Shown piece after piece: positions 41,986-51,036 of a stretch of 64,000 bases of DNA. The notes beneath the pieces were generated by a model that was not told the DNA's origin, ran no database searches, and saw only the letters and a program-made list of their open reading frames with translations. A program made the translations under genes and the position numbers. The DNA lies in contig NZ_JAASAG010000003.1 in NCBI RefSeq assembly GCF_012726265.1, forward strand, positions 670,522 to 734,521, given 5' to 3'. This stretch comes from Streptomyces sp. HNM0575. Its GTDB lineage: Bacteria > Actinomycetota > Actinomycetes > Streptomycetales > Streptomycetaceae. How positions within the stretch are numbered: the first letter of the stretch is position 1; each line of letters begins with the position of its first letter.

Positions 41986-42258
41986 CGTGCTCGTGGACGA
42001 GTTGGGCGCCCGTGGAAGACGGACATGCTCCGGCGCGAAGCGCACAAGCTGATGGAGGCGACGGGCGTGCGGAAGGTCCGTCTCTACGGCGCCGGGCACG
42101 CCTGCCTGTCGTAGATGGCGAACAACGGCGTCCCCGACACGGTGGTCTCCGCGTGGGCCGGACACAGCGACCTCGGGTGAACCAAGCGGATCTACGTCCA
42201 CCCCGATCCGCAGAGCCTCAAGGCGGGTTCGGACAACCTCGGGGAACTGCTCGGCTGA
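41975..42258 (+). pseudogene. Degenerate C-terminus of a tyrosine integrase
   Basis: The plus strand encodes DGYVLVDELGA, then after a one-base frameshift near 42012 WKTDMLRREAHKLM, GVRKVRLYGAGHACLS, a TAG at 42112-42114, MANNGVPDTVVSAWAGHSDL, a TGA at 42178-42180, and TKRIYVHPDPQSLKAGSDNL. The box II arginine (normally in DARH) is Gly, while the GH and nucleophile Tyr positions remain. The element lies just left of the tRNA-Pro 3' end, the usual place for an integrase next to its attachment site. Confidence 0.85.
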
Positions 42259-42313
42259 GCATGATCCAAAGGGTCCTGTGAGAAATGTGAGGGATCAGCC
42301 CCGAGCACGAAGA

Positions 42314-42337
42314 AGAGGCACCCCGTAGGATGCCTCT
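42314..42337 (-). terminator. Terminator of the tRNA-Pro gene
   Basis: AGAGGCA (42314-42320) pairs perfectly with TGCCTCT (42331-42337). On the minus strand the hairpin starts 17 bases after the tRNA 3' end and is followed by the pyrimidine-rich TCTTCG. This is a plausible intrinsic terminator. Confidence 0.6.
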
Positions 42338-42354
42338 CATCTGCTATTTCTCTG

Positions 42355-42428
<74 letters not shown>

Positions 42429-42629
42429 GTGCCCGATGCGGCTCGTGGACTCTGCCCCTGCCGCTCGCGCACGAAGAACAATACATGACGTGCGCAGGTG
42501 CTCGCGCACCCCTTCATGTGGGCGGTACGGAGGCGGTCCCGGGCCCGTGGCCTGGGTTTGGAGCAGGGGGCGGAGGGAACTGCGGGCAGGGTTCGCGAAG
42601 GTTCCCGAGGCAGGTCTGGAGTGCCAGCT

Positions 42630-44069
42630 GTGAGCCGGTCCCGCATAGTCATAGTCGGAGCTGGATTCGCCGGATACAGGGCAGCGAGGACACTCTCACG
42701 CAGGTTCCGCGGGGCAGCGGAGATCGTTCTCGTCAATCCGAACGACTACTTCCTCTATCTGCCCCTGCTCCCCGAGGTCTCCGCCGGAGTCCTGGAACCT
42801 CGCCGGGTCTCGGTGTCCCTGACGGGCACGTTGCGCGGCGTGCGGCTCGTGCTCGGCGAGGTGGACGGAGTCGATCTCGCGGCGAGGAAGATCACCTACG
42901 AGGACCCGGAGGGCGAGCGGGGCGAGCTGCGCTACGACCGGCTCGTACTGACCGTGGGCAGCGTGAACAAGCTGTTGCCGATCCCCGGTGTCGCCGAGTA
43001 CGCGCACGGCTTCCGCGGCATGCCGGAGGCGCTGTATCTGCGCGATCACATCACGCGGCAGGTCGAGCTGGCGGCATCGAGCGAGGACCCCGCCGAGAGC
43101 GATGCGCGCTGCACGTTCGTGGTCGTCGGCGCCGGTTACACCGGCACTGAAGTCGCCGCGCACGGAAAGCTGTTCACGGATTCGCTGGCCAAGCAGCACC
43201 GCAAGGCCGGCAACGGACTGCGCGGCGACCGGCTGCCCCGCTGGATGCTGCTGGACATCGCGCCGCGCGTGCTGCCCGAGCTGGACGAACGCCTTTCGCG
43301 CACCGCGCACCGGGTGCTGGCGGGACGCGGCGTGGAAGTGCGTACGGGCATGTCCGTGAAGGAGGCCACGGAGGACGGAGTCCTCCTCGACGACGGGGAG
43401 TTCGTCAATACGCGGTCCCTGATCTGGTGCGTCGGCGTACGGCCCGATCCGCTGGTGGAGGAGACCGGGCTGCCCTCGGAGAAGGGCCGCTTGTGCGTCG
43501 ACGAGTATCTCCAGGTGCCGGGACATCCCGAGGTGTACGCCTGCGGAGACGCGGCGGCCGTGCCGGATCTGACGCAGCCGGGCAAGTACACGCCCATGAC
43601 CGGGCAGCACGCGGTGCGGCAGGGCAAGGTGGTGGCGCAGAATCTGGCCGCTTCGTACGGGTACGGCGAGCGACGGCCGTACAAGCACCACGACTTGGGC
43701 TTCACCGTCGACCTCGGGGGAGTGCAGGCGGCGGCGAATCCGCTGGGGGTGCCGCTGTCCGGGCCGCTGGCCAACGCCGTGATGCGCGCCTACCACTTGG
43801 CGGCGCTGCCGGGGAACCGTGTGCGCGTGGCCGCCGACTGGCTGATGGACGCGGTGCTGCCGCGGCAGGCCGTACAGCTGGGGCTCGTACGGTCCTGGTC
43901 CGTGCCGCTGGAGTCGTCTTCGCCGGAGACGGCGCATACGCCGGGGCAGTTGAGGCGTGGCTCCGGGCAGGGCGATGCCGGGCCGGCCGGTGACGCGAGC
44001 GGCGGGGGTGGCGGCGGCACCGGTGAGAAGAACGCTGGGAGGAGCGGGGAGAAGCCCTCGCGGGGGTGA
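42630..44069 (+). CDS. Type II NADH dehydrogenase (NDH-2) family oxidoreductase
   Basis: The 479-residue FAD protein has RIVIVGAGFAGYRAARTL (FAD fold, about 5-22) and YFLYLPLLPEVSAG. The NADH fold is FVVVGAGYTGTEVAAH (about 167-182) and the late FAD motif is VYACGDAAAVPD. A C-terminal membrane-binding region follows, then a glycine-rich low-complexity tail of about 45 residues. GTG at 42630 has GGAG 8 bases upstream; an in-frame GTG nine bases earlier is possible. The enzyme passes electrons from NADH to quinone without proton pumping. The gene is single and starts about 200 bp after the tRNA on the opposite strand. Confidence 0.9.
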   Translation: MSRSRIVIVGAGFAGYRAARTLSRRFRGAAEIVLVNPNDYFLYLPLLPEVSAGVLEPRRVSVSLTGTLRGVRLVLGEVDGVDLAARKITYEDPEGERGELRYDRLVLTVGSVNKLLPIPGVAEYAHGFRGMPEALYLRDHITRQVELAASSEDPAESDARCTFVVVGAGYTGTEVAAHGKLFTDSLAKQHRKAGNGLRGDRLPRWMLLDIAPRVLPELDERLSRTAHRVLAGRGVEVRTGMSVKEATEDGVLLDDGEFVNTRSLIWCVGVRPDPLVEETGLPSEKGRLCVDEYLQVPGHPEVYACGDAAAVPDLTQPGKYTPMTGQHAVRQGKVVAQNLAASYGYGERRPYKHHDLGFTVDLGGVQAAANPLGVPLSGPLANAVMRAYHLAALPGNRVRVAADWLMDAVLPRQAVQLGLVRSWSVPLESSSPETAHTPGQLRRGSGQGDAGPAGDASGGGGGGTGEKNAGRSGEKPSRG

Positions 44070-44218
44070 CGCGAGTATGCACAACTCGCGCTTCATCCAC
44101 AGAAAGTAGCGGTGCAGAACCCTCCGTGACGACATCGGGCTAGCTTGTCCTTCGAGGCCCGGCGAGAGGCGCCGGGCCTGCCAGGACGGTGCGCAGAGGG
44201 TGCGCGGAGGAGGAGCCC

Positions 44219-44413
44219 ATGCACGGGGGACTGCCGTTGATCGGCGTGAGCGTGCTCGTGTACGGAGTGGTCGGAGCCGTCGCGATAGCGCGTAAGGCCT
44301 TGCGCCGGTGCAGGCGGGCGCGGCCCGCGGCCCGATCGGCGAGGGGAGCGGGTCCGGCGGCCGGCACCGTGGCCGAGCGGGGGGTGGGCGCATGGCACGC
44401 GGCGTCGCAGTGA
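44219..44413 (+). CDS. Small membrane protein, coupled to glycosyltransferase
   Basis: This 64-residue ORF has an excellent ribosome site (GGAGGAGGAG) 5 bases before its ATG. It starts LPLIGVSVLVYGVVGAVAIA, one hydrophobic helix, followed by a basic Arg/Ala-rich tail. It overlaps the start of the glycosyltransferase gene by 22 bp in another frame. It is probably translated and may serve translational coupling or anchor the enzyme; it is not a recognised family. Confidence 0.5.
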   Translation: MHGGLPLIGVSVLVYGVVGAVAIARKALRRCRRARPAARSARGAGPAAGTVAERGVGAWHAASQ

Positions 44414-45459
44414 TCATCCCGGCGCACGACGAGGAGGCCGGACTGCCCGCCACCCTGGAATCGGTGCTCGGGCAGACGGTCCCGCCGGAGCAGGTGATCG
44501 TCGTGGACGACGCCTCCGGCGACCGCACGGGCGAGGTGGCGCGCGGCTACGGCGTGACGGTGCTGCGCCCGCCGCGGAATCTGGGCAGCAAGGCCCGCGC
44601 GCAGAACTACGCGCTGCCGCACTGCTCGACGGAGCTGGTGCTGGCGGTCGACGCCGACACGGTGCTCGCGCGGGACTACATCGAGCGGATGCTGCCTGCC
44701 TTCGACGATCCGGAGGTCGTCGTGGCGGCGGGCAATGTGCAGACGCGCTTCGCGCGGACGGTCTGGGAGCGCGGGCGTTCGGTGGAGTACCTCTTCGGTT
44801 TCCACTGGCACCGGCCGATCCAGCAGCTCGCCGACAGCCCGATGGTGTGCTCGGGCTGTTGCTCGGTCTTCCGCCGACAAGTGCTCGCGGACTTCGGGGG
44901 CTTCCCCGAGCGGACCATCGTGGAGGACATGGACTTCACATGGTCACAGCAGATCGCGGGGCGACGGGCGCGCTACGTCGGCGACGCGGTCGCCTGGGCG
45001 GCCGACCCCGAGACGCTGCTCTACCTGCGCAAGCAGGTATGGCGGTGGATGGCCGGGTTCTGTCAGAACGTACGCCTGCACACAGGGCAGTTGGTGCGCA
45101 GGAAACCGATGCTCGCCGTGTGGGTGCTGCTGGCGATACTGGAGATCATCACCGCGCCGCTGTGGTGGACGGCGCCGTTCATCCTCACCCTGGGCCTGGG
45201 ACGTCCCGCGGTGCCCACCGCCCTGTGGTGGGTGGGCGCGGAGCTGGTGTTCACCCTGCCACCGCTGATCTATGCGGCGCGCAGACGCCGACTGCCGCTG
45301 ATGAGCGTGCTGTTGAACATTCCCTGCATCTATCCGGCGAAGATCGTCAACCTCTTCTACGCCTGGAAGGCCGTCGCCGTCGAGCTGGTGCTCGTGCCGC
45401 TGCGGCTGTCACGTGGGCTGACCGTCTACGAGAAGGGGAGAGGCCCGGTGGCCGCCTGA
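44392..45459 (+). CDS. Processive-type family 2 glycosyltransferase
   Basis: The 355-residue protein has a GT-A domain with VAVIIPAHDEEAGL, VVDDASGDRT, the metal-binding VDADT and the EDMDFTW catalytic region. The QVWRW motif (a QxxRW variant) follows, then three or four membrane helices at the C-terminus (LAVWVLLAILEIITAPLWW onward). This is the layout of polysaccharide synthases such as poly-GlcNAc or hyaluronan synthase and cellulose-synthase-like enzymes. The sugar donor is unknown. Confidence 0.88.
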   Translation: MARGVAVIIPAHDEEAGLPATLESVLGQTVPPEQVIVVDDASGDRTGEVARGYGVTVLRPPRNLGSKARAQNYALPHCSTELVLAVDADTVLARDYIERMLPAFDDPEVVVAAGNVQTRFARTVWERGRSVEYLFGFHWHRPIQQLADSPMVCSGCCSVFRRQVLADFGGFPERTIVEDMDFTWSQQIAGRRARYVGDAVAWAADPETLLYLRKQVWRWMAGFCQNVRLHTGQLVRRKPMLAVWVLLAILEIITAPLWWTAPFILTLGLGRPAVPTALWWVGAELVFTLPPLIYAARRRRLPLMSVLLNIPCIYPAKIVNLFYAWKAVAVELVLVPLRLSRGLTVYEKGRGPVAA

Positions 45460-45569
45460 AGTCCGCGTGCCCAGGGGAGTGGACGACGGCGCGGCCACGG
45501 GGGCGGACGATCCCGTGGCATGGCCGGCGGACGGTACGGCGGGGGATCCGGCGGACGAGGCGCGGGCGT

Positions 45570-46841
45570 TCAGTCGCTGAGCGCAAGTCCCGCGTAGTTC
45601 TCGGCGAGTTCGGTGGCGGCTGCCCGGGAGGAGGCGATGCGGTCCAGCTGGGAGAGCTGAAGGCGGGTGTCGAACGGTGACTGGTCGGGGGAGGTGTGCA
45701 GCGTGGTGGTCATGAAGTAGGAGAAGTGCTCGGCGCGCCATACCCGTCGAAGACGGTCCTCGGAATAGCTGTCGAGGCCGCTGGTGTCGCCCGTCGTGTG
45801 ATGGCGGATGAGCGCACGGGCCAGGACCGCGACGTCGGCGACCGCGAGATTGAGGCCTTTGGCCCCGGTCGGCGGCACGATGTGGGCGGCGTCTCCGGCG
45901 AGGAACAGGCGGCCGTGGCGCATGGGTTCGGTGACGCTACTGCGCATGGGCAGCACCGCCTTGGACGTGATGGGGCCGCGGTTGAGCCGCCAGCCGGGGT
46001 CGGCGCTGAGGGCGAACCGGGCGTCGAGTTCGTCCCAGATGCGCTCGTCGGGCCAGTCGGCGGGGTCGGTTCCGTTCGGCACCTGGAGATAGAGGCGGCT
46101 GACGGAGGACGAACGCATGCTGTGCAGGGCGAAACCGCGCGACGAGTGCGCGTAGATCAACTCCGCGCAGGAGGGAGGTGCGTCGGCCAGGATGCCGAGC
46201 CACGAGAAGGGATATTCGCGCTCGTAGGTGCGGGCGACGGAATCGGGCAGTGCGGTGCGCGCGATGCCGTGGAAACCGTCGCACCCCACGACGAAGTCGC
46301 AGTGCAGCGTCCGTTCACGGCCCTCGTAGGTGTAGTGCAGCGCCGGCCCCTCCGGGCCCGGCGTGAGACCGGTGACGGAGGTGACCTCGGCGCCGAAGAT
46401 CAGGGGCGCGCCGTCGGAGAGTTCCGAGAGCTGAAGGGAGATGAGGTCTTTGACGATCTCTGTCTGGGCGTAGATGGTCACCCGGCGGCCGTTGGCCAGG
46501 GTGGGGAAGTCGATGTGCTGCGACCGTCCGTCGAAGCGCAGCTCGATACCGTCGTGCACCAGGCCCTCACGGTCCATGCGGGCTCCGGCGCCGCATTCGC
46601 GCAGCACGTCCACGGTCGTCTGCTCCAGCATGCCCGCCCGCTGCCGTTGCTCCGCGTACTCGCGGTCACGGGATTCGAGTACGACGCTCGGGATGCCCGC
46701 GCGGTGCAGCAGCCGGGAGAGCAAGAGCCCGGCCGGGCCGCCGCCGATGATGCCGACGGTGGTCTCCTCGGGGACGCCGGCGGCGGCAGGACGCTCATCG
46801 GGTCGCCGGGCGGGCGGCCGGCTCGTGGCACCGTCCGTCAT
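45570..46841 (-). CDS. pobA: 4-hydroxybenzoate 3-monooxygenase (p-hydroxybenzoate hydroxylase)
   Basis: The 423-residue flavoprotein has the FAD motif VGIIGGGPAGLLLSRLLHRAGI (about 29-50), VGCDGFHGIART (DG motif), GRLFLAGDAAHIVPPTGAKGLNLAVAD (GD motif) and the PobA-typical C-terminal YSEDRLRRVWRAEHFSYFMTTTLH. It converts 4-hydroxybenzoate to protocatechuate with NAD(P)H and oxygen. Its first 27 residues are an extra low-complexity lead compared with the family. No protocatechuate ring-cleavage genes are adjacent, and the gene stands alone here, convergent with the glycosyltransferase. Confidence 0.9.
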   Translation of the reverse strand: MTDGATSRPPARRPDERPAAAGVPEETTVGIIGGGPAGLLLSRLLHRAGIPSVVLESRDREYAEQRQRAGMLEQTTVDVLRECGAGARMDREGLVHDGIELRFDGRSQHIDFPTLANGRRVTIYAQTEIVKDLISLQLSELSDGAPLIFGAEVTSVTGLTPGPEGPALHYTYEGRERTLHCDFVVGCDGFHGIARTALPDSVARTYEREYPFSWLGILADAPPSCAELIYAHSSRGFALHSMRSSSVSRLYLQVPNGTDPADWPDERIWDELDARFALSADPGWRLNRGPITSKAVLPMRSSVTEPMRHGRLFLAGDAAHIVPPTGAKGLNLAVADVAVLARALIRHHTTGDTSGLDSYSEDRLRRVWRAEHFSYFMTTTLHTSPDQSPFDTRLQLSQLDRIASSRAAATELAENYAGLALSD

Positions 46842-47004
46842 CGCGAGCCTCCGCACAGTCGGCGCGGAGTCGTGGACCGTGTTTCAGCTGTGGCGCACAT
46901 GCGGTGATCGTCTCAACGGCACGGCCTTCTGGCCAGGCCTTACGGAACGCTGACATGTGGGTCGGTTCGCTCCCCGGGGGATTTCACAGCCCTAACGTGG
47001 CCTC

Positions 47005-48048
47005 ATGCGCGTACTGGTGACAGGTGGTTCGGGGTTCATCGGGTCTCACATCGTGACCGTGCTGGAGGCGGCGGGGCATGAGCCCGCGGTGTTCGACACG
47101 GCCGCGGCTGACAGCGGGAAGCGAGGTGATGTACGGGATCCGGAGGCCGTGGCGGAGGCTCTGCGGGGGGTGGACGCCGTCTGCCACCAGTCCGCGATGG
47201 TGGGGCTGGGCAAGGGGTTCGCGGATGCGTCCGCGTACGTTGGCAACAACGACCTCGGCACCGCCGTGCTGTTGGAGCAGATGGCCACAGCCGGGGTGCA
47301 CCGGCTGGTCCTTGCGGGCTCGATGGTGGTGTACGGGGAGGGGCGGTACAGCTGTCCGGTCCACGGGGTGGTGCGGCCCGGCCCCAGGGGCGTGCCGGAT
47401 CTCGACAGCGGCCGCTTCGAGCCGGCCTGCCCGTTGTGCGGTGCTGCGCTCGACCCCGAACTGGTCGGGGAGGACGCGCCTGCCGACCCGCGCAACGTCT
47501 ACGCCACGACGAAGCTGGCGCAGGAGCATCTGTCGGCGGCGTGGGCGCGTGCCACGGGCGGGCGGGCCGTCAGCCTGCGCTACCACAACGTCTACGGGGA
47601 CGGGATGCCGCGCGACACCCCCTACGCGGGAGTGGCCTCGTTCTTCCGCTCGGCACTGGAGCGGGGCGAGGCGCCGCGCGTGTACGAGGACGGTGCGCAG
47701 CGGCGGGACTTCGTCCACGTCGACGACGTGGCCGCGGCCAATGTGGTCGCGCTGGAGGCCCTGGACGACCTGTCCGGCGGGGGATTCCGCGCGTACAACA
47801 CGGGGAGCGGAGAGCCCCGGACCGTGGGCGAGATGGCGCATGAGCTGGCGGCGGCGTTCGGCGGACCCGACCCCGTGGTGACGGGGGAGTACCGCCTGGG
47901 CGACGTACGGCACATCACCGCGTCCTCGGAGCGTTTCCGCCGTGAGCTGGGTTGGAGCGCGCGGGTGACGTTCGCGGAGGGGATGGCGCGGTTCGCGAAG
48001 GACGAGCTGGCACCCGTCGCGGCCGCGCCCTCAACGACAGCCTCCTGA
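47005..48048 (+). CDS. NAD-dependent sugar epimerase/dehydratase (extended SDR) with cysteine-rich insert
   Basis: The 347-residue SDR protein has GGSGFIGSH (7-15), the Ser-Tyr-Lys site S106 and Y166-ATT-K170, and the substrate region RYHNVYGDGM. Between strands it carries an insert with CPVH at 117-120 and CPLCG at 142-146, which could form a small zinc-binding ribbon not present in typical UDP-galactose epimerases. It is the leftmost gene of a glycan locus, read toward the histidine kinase on the opposite strand. Confidence 0.88.
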   Translation: MRVLVTGGSGFIGSHIVTVLEAAGHEPAVFDTAAADSGKRGDVRDPEAVAEALRGVDAVCHQSAMVGLGKGFADASAYVGNNDLGTAVLLEQMATAGVHRLVLAGSMVVYGEGRYSCPVHGVVRPGPRGVPDLDSGRFEPACPLCGAALDPELVGEDAPADPRNVYATTKLAQEHLSAAWARATGGRAVSLRYHNVYGDGMPRDTPYAGVASFFRSALERGEAPRVYEDGAQRRDFVHVDDVAAANVVALEALDDLSGGGFRAYNTGSGEPRTVGEMAHELAAAFGGPDPVVTGEYRLGDVRHITASSERFRRELGWSARVTFAEGMARFAKDELAPVAAAPSTTAS

Positions 48049-48137
48049 ACGGCAGTTCACGCGTCACCGAGGGGCGGCTCCTCGGCGTTCATGGCTCCGT
48101 TGTGCGCCTGGCTCGCCCCCTGCCCGCAGGTGGCGCG

Positions 48138-49385
48138 TCAGTAAGCGGCCGGTAGCGTCACCTCGAAGCGGCAGCCGCCGGGCACGTTCCGTACGGCGGC
48201 CCGGCCCTTGTGGGCCTCGACGATTCCCCGCACGATCGCCAGGCCGAGCCCGGCGCCGCCGGGAGGCGTGCGGGCGTCGGTGCCGCGCCAGCCAGTGTCG
48301 AAGACCCGTGGAAGATCGTCCGCCGGGATGCCGCCGCAGCCGTCGGTGACCGACAGCACCACCGCGTCCTCTTGCAGCCGGGCGCCGACGGCGACGGTGC
48401 CGTCGGCGGGGGTGCGGTGTATCGCGTTGACGAGGAGGTTGGCCAGGACGCGGGACATCTCCTTCCCGTCCACCTCCACGGGCACCTGCTCGACACCGTC
48501 GTCCGCGAGCCGTACGCCCAGTTCGCACGCGAGGGCGTAGGCCCCGGCGATGGCGTCGCTGACGAGGTCGTACGCCGAGATGCGGGTGCGGGAGAGGGCG
48601 AGGGAACCGGCCTGGATACGGGAGAGTTCGAAGAGATCGCCGACCATGCCGGAGAGCCGTTCGACCTCACCGCGTATCTGACGGTGGTAGCGGGCCGGAT
48701 CGTCGGCGATTCCGTCTTCGAGCGCTTCGGCCATCGCACGCAGTCCCGCCAAGGGGGAGCGCAGGTCGTGCGAGATCCACGCCACCAGCTCGCGGCGCGA
48801 GGCCTCCAGGGCGCGCTCACGTTCGCGGGAGGCGGCGAGCCTGGCGCTGGTGTCCGCCAACTGACGGGAGAGCGAGGCCAGTTCCGCGGGCATGGGGGTC
48901 GCGGGCTGCACGAACCCGCCGTGCGTGCGTACTTCCCAGGGTGCTGTCCCGTTCGCGCTGCCGACGGCACCGACGGCGCCAATGGTGGCAACGCTGCCTG
49001 CGGCTCCGGCGGTTCCCGTGACGCTTCCCGCGGCGCCCCCTACGGCGGCCCCGCCGTCCGTCTCGCCGAACTCACGCGCCGCCTGTTCCAGCGCCCGATG
49101 ACCGTCGATCACCCAGCGCCCGAGGAACAGCGCCGTGGCCGTCGCGGTGACGCCCGCCATCACGCACACGGTCGTCACGACGGCCAGGTCGTGCTTGTTG
49201 AGCAGCATCGCCCACGCCACCGACAGCGTTCCGGCCAGTACGGACCCCACGGCCACGGCCGTGAGCACCGTGAGCGACGCGGCGACCGACCGGCGCCGCA
49301 GCGCCCGCAGCGCCAGCAGTCCGGCAAGCCCGACGGCCGCGGCTCCGAGTGCCGCGTAGAGCGCGATGAAGAGCAGATCACGCAT
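48138..49385 (-). CDS. Two-component sensor histidine kinase
   Basis: The 415-residue kinase has about four N-terminal membrane helices (MRDLLFIALYAALGAAAVGL onward) and a cytoplasmic Gly/Ala-rich linker. The HisKA box is VAWISHDLRSPLAGLRAMAEALEDG. The HATPase domain carries N box LLVNAIHRTPADG, G1 VTDGCGGIP and G2 GGAGLGLAIVRGI. The ATG at 49385 overlaps the response regulator stop by 8 bp. The extracellular loop is short, suggesting intramembrane sensing. Confidence 0.9.
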   Translation of the reverse strand: MRDLLFIALYAALGAAAVGLAGLLALRALRRRSVAASLTVLTAVAVGSVLAGTLSVAWAMLLNKHDLAVVTTVCVMAGVTATATALFLGRWVIDGHRALEQAAREFGETDGGAAVGGAAGSVTGTAGAAGSVATIGAVGAVGSANGTAPWEVRTHGGFVQPATPMPAELASLSRQLADTSARLAASRERERALEASRRELVAWISHDLRSPLAGLRAMAEALEDGIADDPARYHRQIRGEVERLSGMVGDLFELSRIQAGSLALSRTRISAYDLVSDAIAGAYALACELGVRLADDGVEQVPVEVDGKEMSRVLANLLVNAIHRTPADGTVAVGARLQEDAVVLSVTDGCGGIPADDLPRVFDTGWRGTDARTPPGGAGLGLAIVRGIVEAHKGRAAVRNVPGGCRFEVTLPAAY

Positions 49386-50238
49386 CACGGCCACCGCCGC
49401 CGAGACCGCCGCCGAAACCGTCGTCGAATCCACCACCGGCCACACCACCGACCCGGCCAGTGGCACTACCGGCACCCGCACCCGCACCGGCGTCTCCGCC
49501 GCCACCGCCCCCGGCGTTCGCCGCCCCGTCGTCGAAGCGGTAACCGACGCCCCACACCGTCGTGATCAGCTGCGGGTGTGCGGGATCGGACTCGACCTTG
49601 TGCCGTAGGCGCCGTACGTGCACGGTCACCGTCGACAGGTCGCCGAAGTCCCAGCCCCATACGTCCGCCATGAGCTGCTCCCGGCTGAAGGCGCGGCCGG
49701 GGTGGCGCAGGAAGTGCGCGAGCAGATCGAATTCGCGCAGTGTCAGCGCCAGCGGTCCACGTCGGTCGGAGACGGTACGGGCGGCGGGGTCGAGCGTGAT
49801 GCCGCCGCCGGTCAGGAGCGGACCCTCGGGCGGCGGCGCCCCGGCGCGACGGAGTACGGACTCGACGCGGAGCACCAGTTCACGCGGGGAGAACGGCTTG
49901 GTGACGTAGTCGTCGGCGCCGACCTCCAGGCCGAGGATGCGGTCCTCCTCGTCGCCGCGCGCCGTCAGCATCACCACGGGCACCGGACCGTGCTCGCGCA
50001 GCTTCCTGCACACCTGGAGGCCGTCGAGGCCGGGGAGCATCAGGTCCAGCACGACGAGGTCCGGGGGTGCGGCCTGTGCGCGCGACAGGGCGGCTATGCC
50101 GTCCCCGGCCCGGTCGACGACGAATCCGGACCGGTCGAGATAGCCGGCCACGACTTCCATGACCGTCGGATCGTCGTCCACCACCAGCACCCGGCGGGCC
50201 GCCGCCGGAGGCTGCGTTCGCATTCCTGGAGTCCGCAT
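49378..50238 (-). CDS. OmpR/PhoB-type response regulator with Gly-rich tail
   Basis: The 286-residue regulator has a receiver domain with phosphoacceptor D65 in VVLDLMLPG, acidic pocket DDD and Lys in VTKPFSP, and a winged-helix effector domain (about 145-237; LTLREFDLLAHFLRHPGRAFSREQL, TVTVHVRRLRHKVE). The last 48 residues are an unusual Gly/Ala-rich tail beyond the normal domain end (WGVGYRFDD). It is transcribed with the overlapping kinase gene and divergent from the glycosyltransferase at 50362, which it may control. Confidence 0.9.
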   Translation of the reverse strand: MRTPGMRTQPPAAARRVLVVDDDPTVMEVVAGYLDRSGFVVDRAGDGIAALSRAQAAPPDLVVLDLMLPGLDGLQVCRKLREHGPVPVVMLTARGDEEDRILGLEVGADDYVTKPFSPRELVLRVESVLRRAGAPPPEGPLLTGGGITLDPAARTVSDRRGPLALTLREFDLLAHFLRHPGRAFSREQLMADVWGWDFGDLSTVTVHVRRLRHKVESDPAHPQLITTVWGVGYRFDDGAANAGGGGGGDAGAGAGAGSATGRVGGVAGGGFDDGFGGGLGGGGRDA

Positions 50239-50361
50239 GGCTGGAGTCTGGCACCCGCGCGCGCACGGGCGTCCCGGTCGAGCGGCCCGGAGCGCGGATG
50301 TCAGCTTTCCGTAAGGTGCGGCTGTCCGCTATGTCCGGTCTGGGTTCGTAGGGTGAGGCAG

Positions 50362-51036
50362 ATGCAGACGATCACCAACTCGCAGCCGTGGCACGGGGAC
50401 CTGGTGCTTCCCTGCCTCAACGAGGCCGAGGCGCTGCCCTGGGTGCTGGAGCGGATTCCGGCCGGATGGCGTGCCGTCGTCGTGGACAACGGTTCCGACG
50501 ACGGCTCGGCGGACATCGCCCGGCAGCTCGGCGCCACCGTCGTGCACGAGGAGCGCCGCGGATTCGGCGCGGCCTGCCATGCCGGACTGCTCGCGGCCGA
50601 GGCGGAGTTCGTCGCCTTCTGCGACTGCGACGCCACGCTGGACCCTGGGATGCTGCCCCGGGTCGCCGGTCCGGTCCGTACGGGCGCGGCGGATCTCGTA
50701 CTCGCCCGGCGGCGGCCCACCCGTCGCGGGGCCTGGCCGCTGCACGCCCGGCTCGGCAACCGCGCGCTGTCGCGCATGGTGCGACGGCGAACGGGCGTGC
50801 GCCTGCACGACCTCGGCCCGCTGCGTGCGGCCCGCCGCACCGCGCTGCTGGGGCTGGGCCTGACGGACCGCCGCAGCGGATATCCGTTGCAGATGGTGGT
50901 GCGCGCGGCCGACGAGGGATGGCACATCGCGGAGACCGAGGTCGACTACCTGCCCCGCGCGGGCCGGTCGAAGGTGACCGGCACCTGGCTCGGCACGTGG
51001 CACGCCGTTCGCGACATGAGGGCGGTGCTGCGATGA
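50362..51036 (+). CDS. Family 2 glycosyltransferase (dolichyl-phosphate mannose synthase-like)
   Basis: The 224-residue GT-A protein has LVLPCLNEAEALPWVLERIP, VVVDNGSDDGSADIARQLGA and FCDCDATLDP (DxD-type), and lacks membrane helices. The ATG at 50362 is preceded by GAGG; an in-frame GTG nine bases upstream is the alternative. It starts a coupled set with a DUF2064 protein (ATGA overlap) and a methyltransferase. Confidence 0.85.
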   Translation: MQTITNSQPWHGDLVLPCLNEAEALPWVLERIPAGWRAVVVDNGSDDGSADIARQLGATVVHEERRGFGAACHAGLLAAEAEFVAFCDCDATLDPGMLPRVAGPVRTGAADLVLARRRPTRRGAWPLHARLGNRALSRMVRRRTGVRLHDLGPLRAARRTALLGLGLTDRRSGYPLQMVVRAADEGWHIAETEVDYLPRAGRSKVTGTWLGTWHAVRDMRAVLR

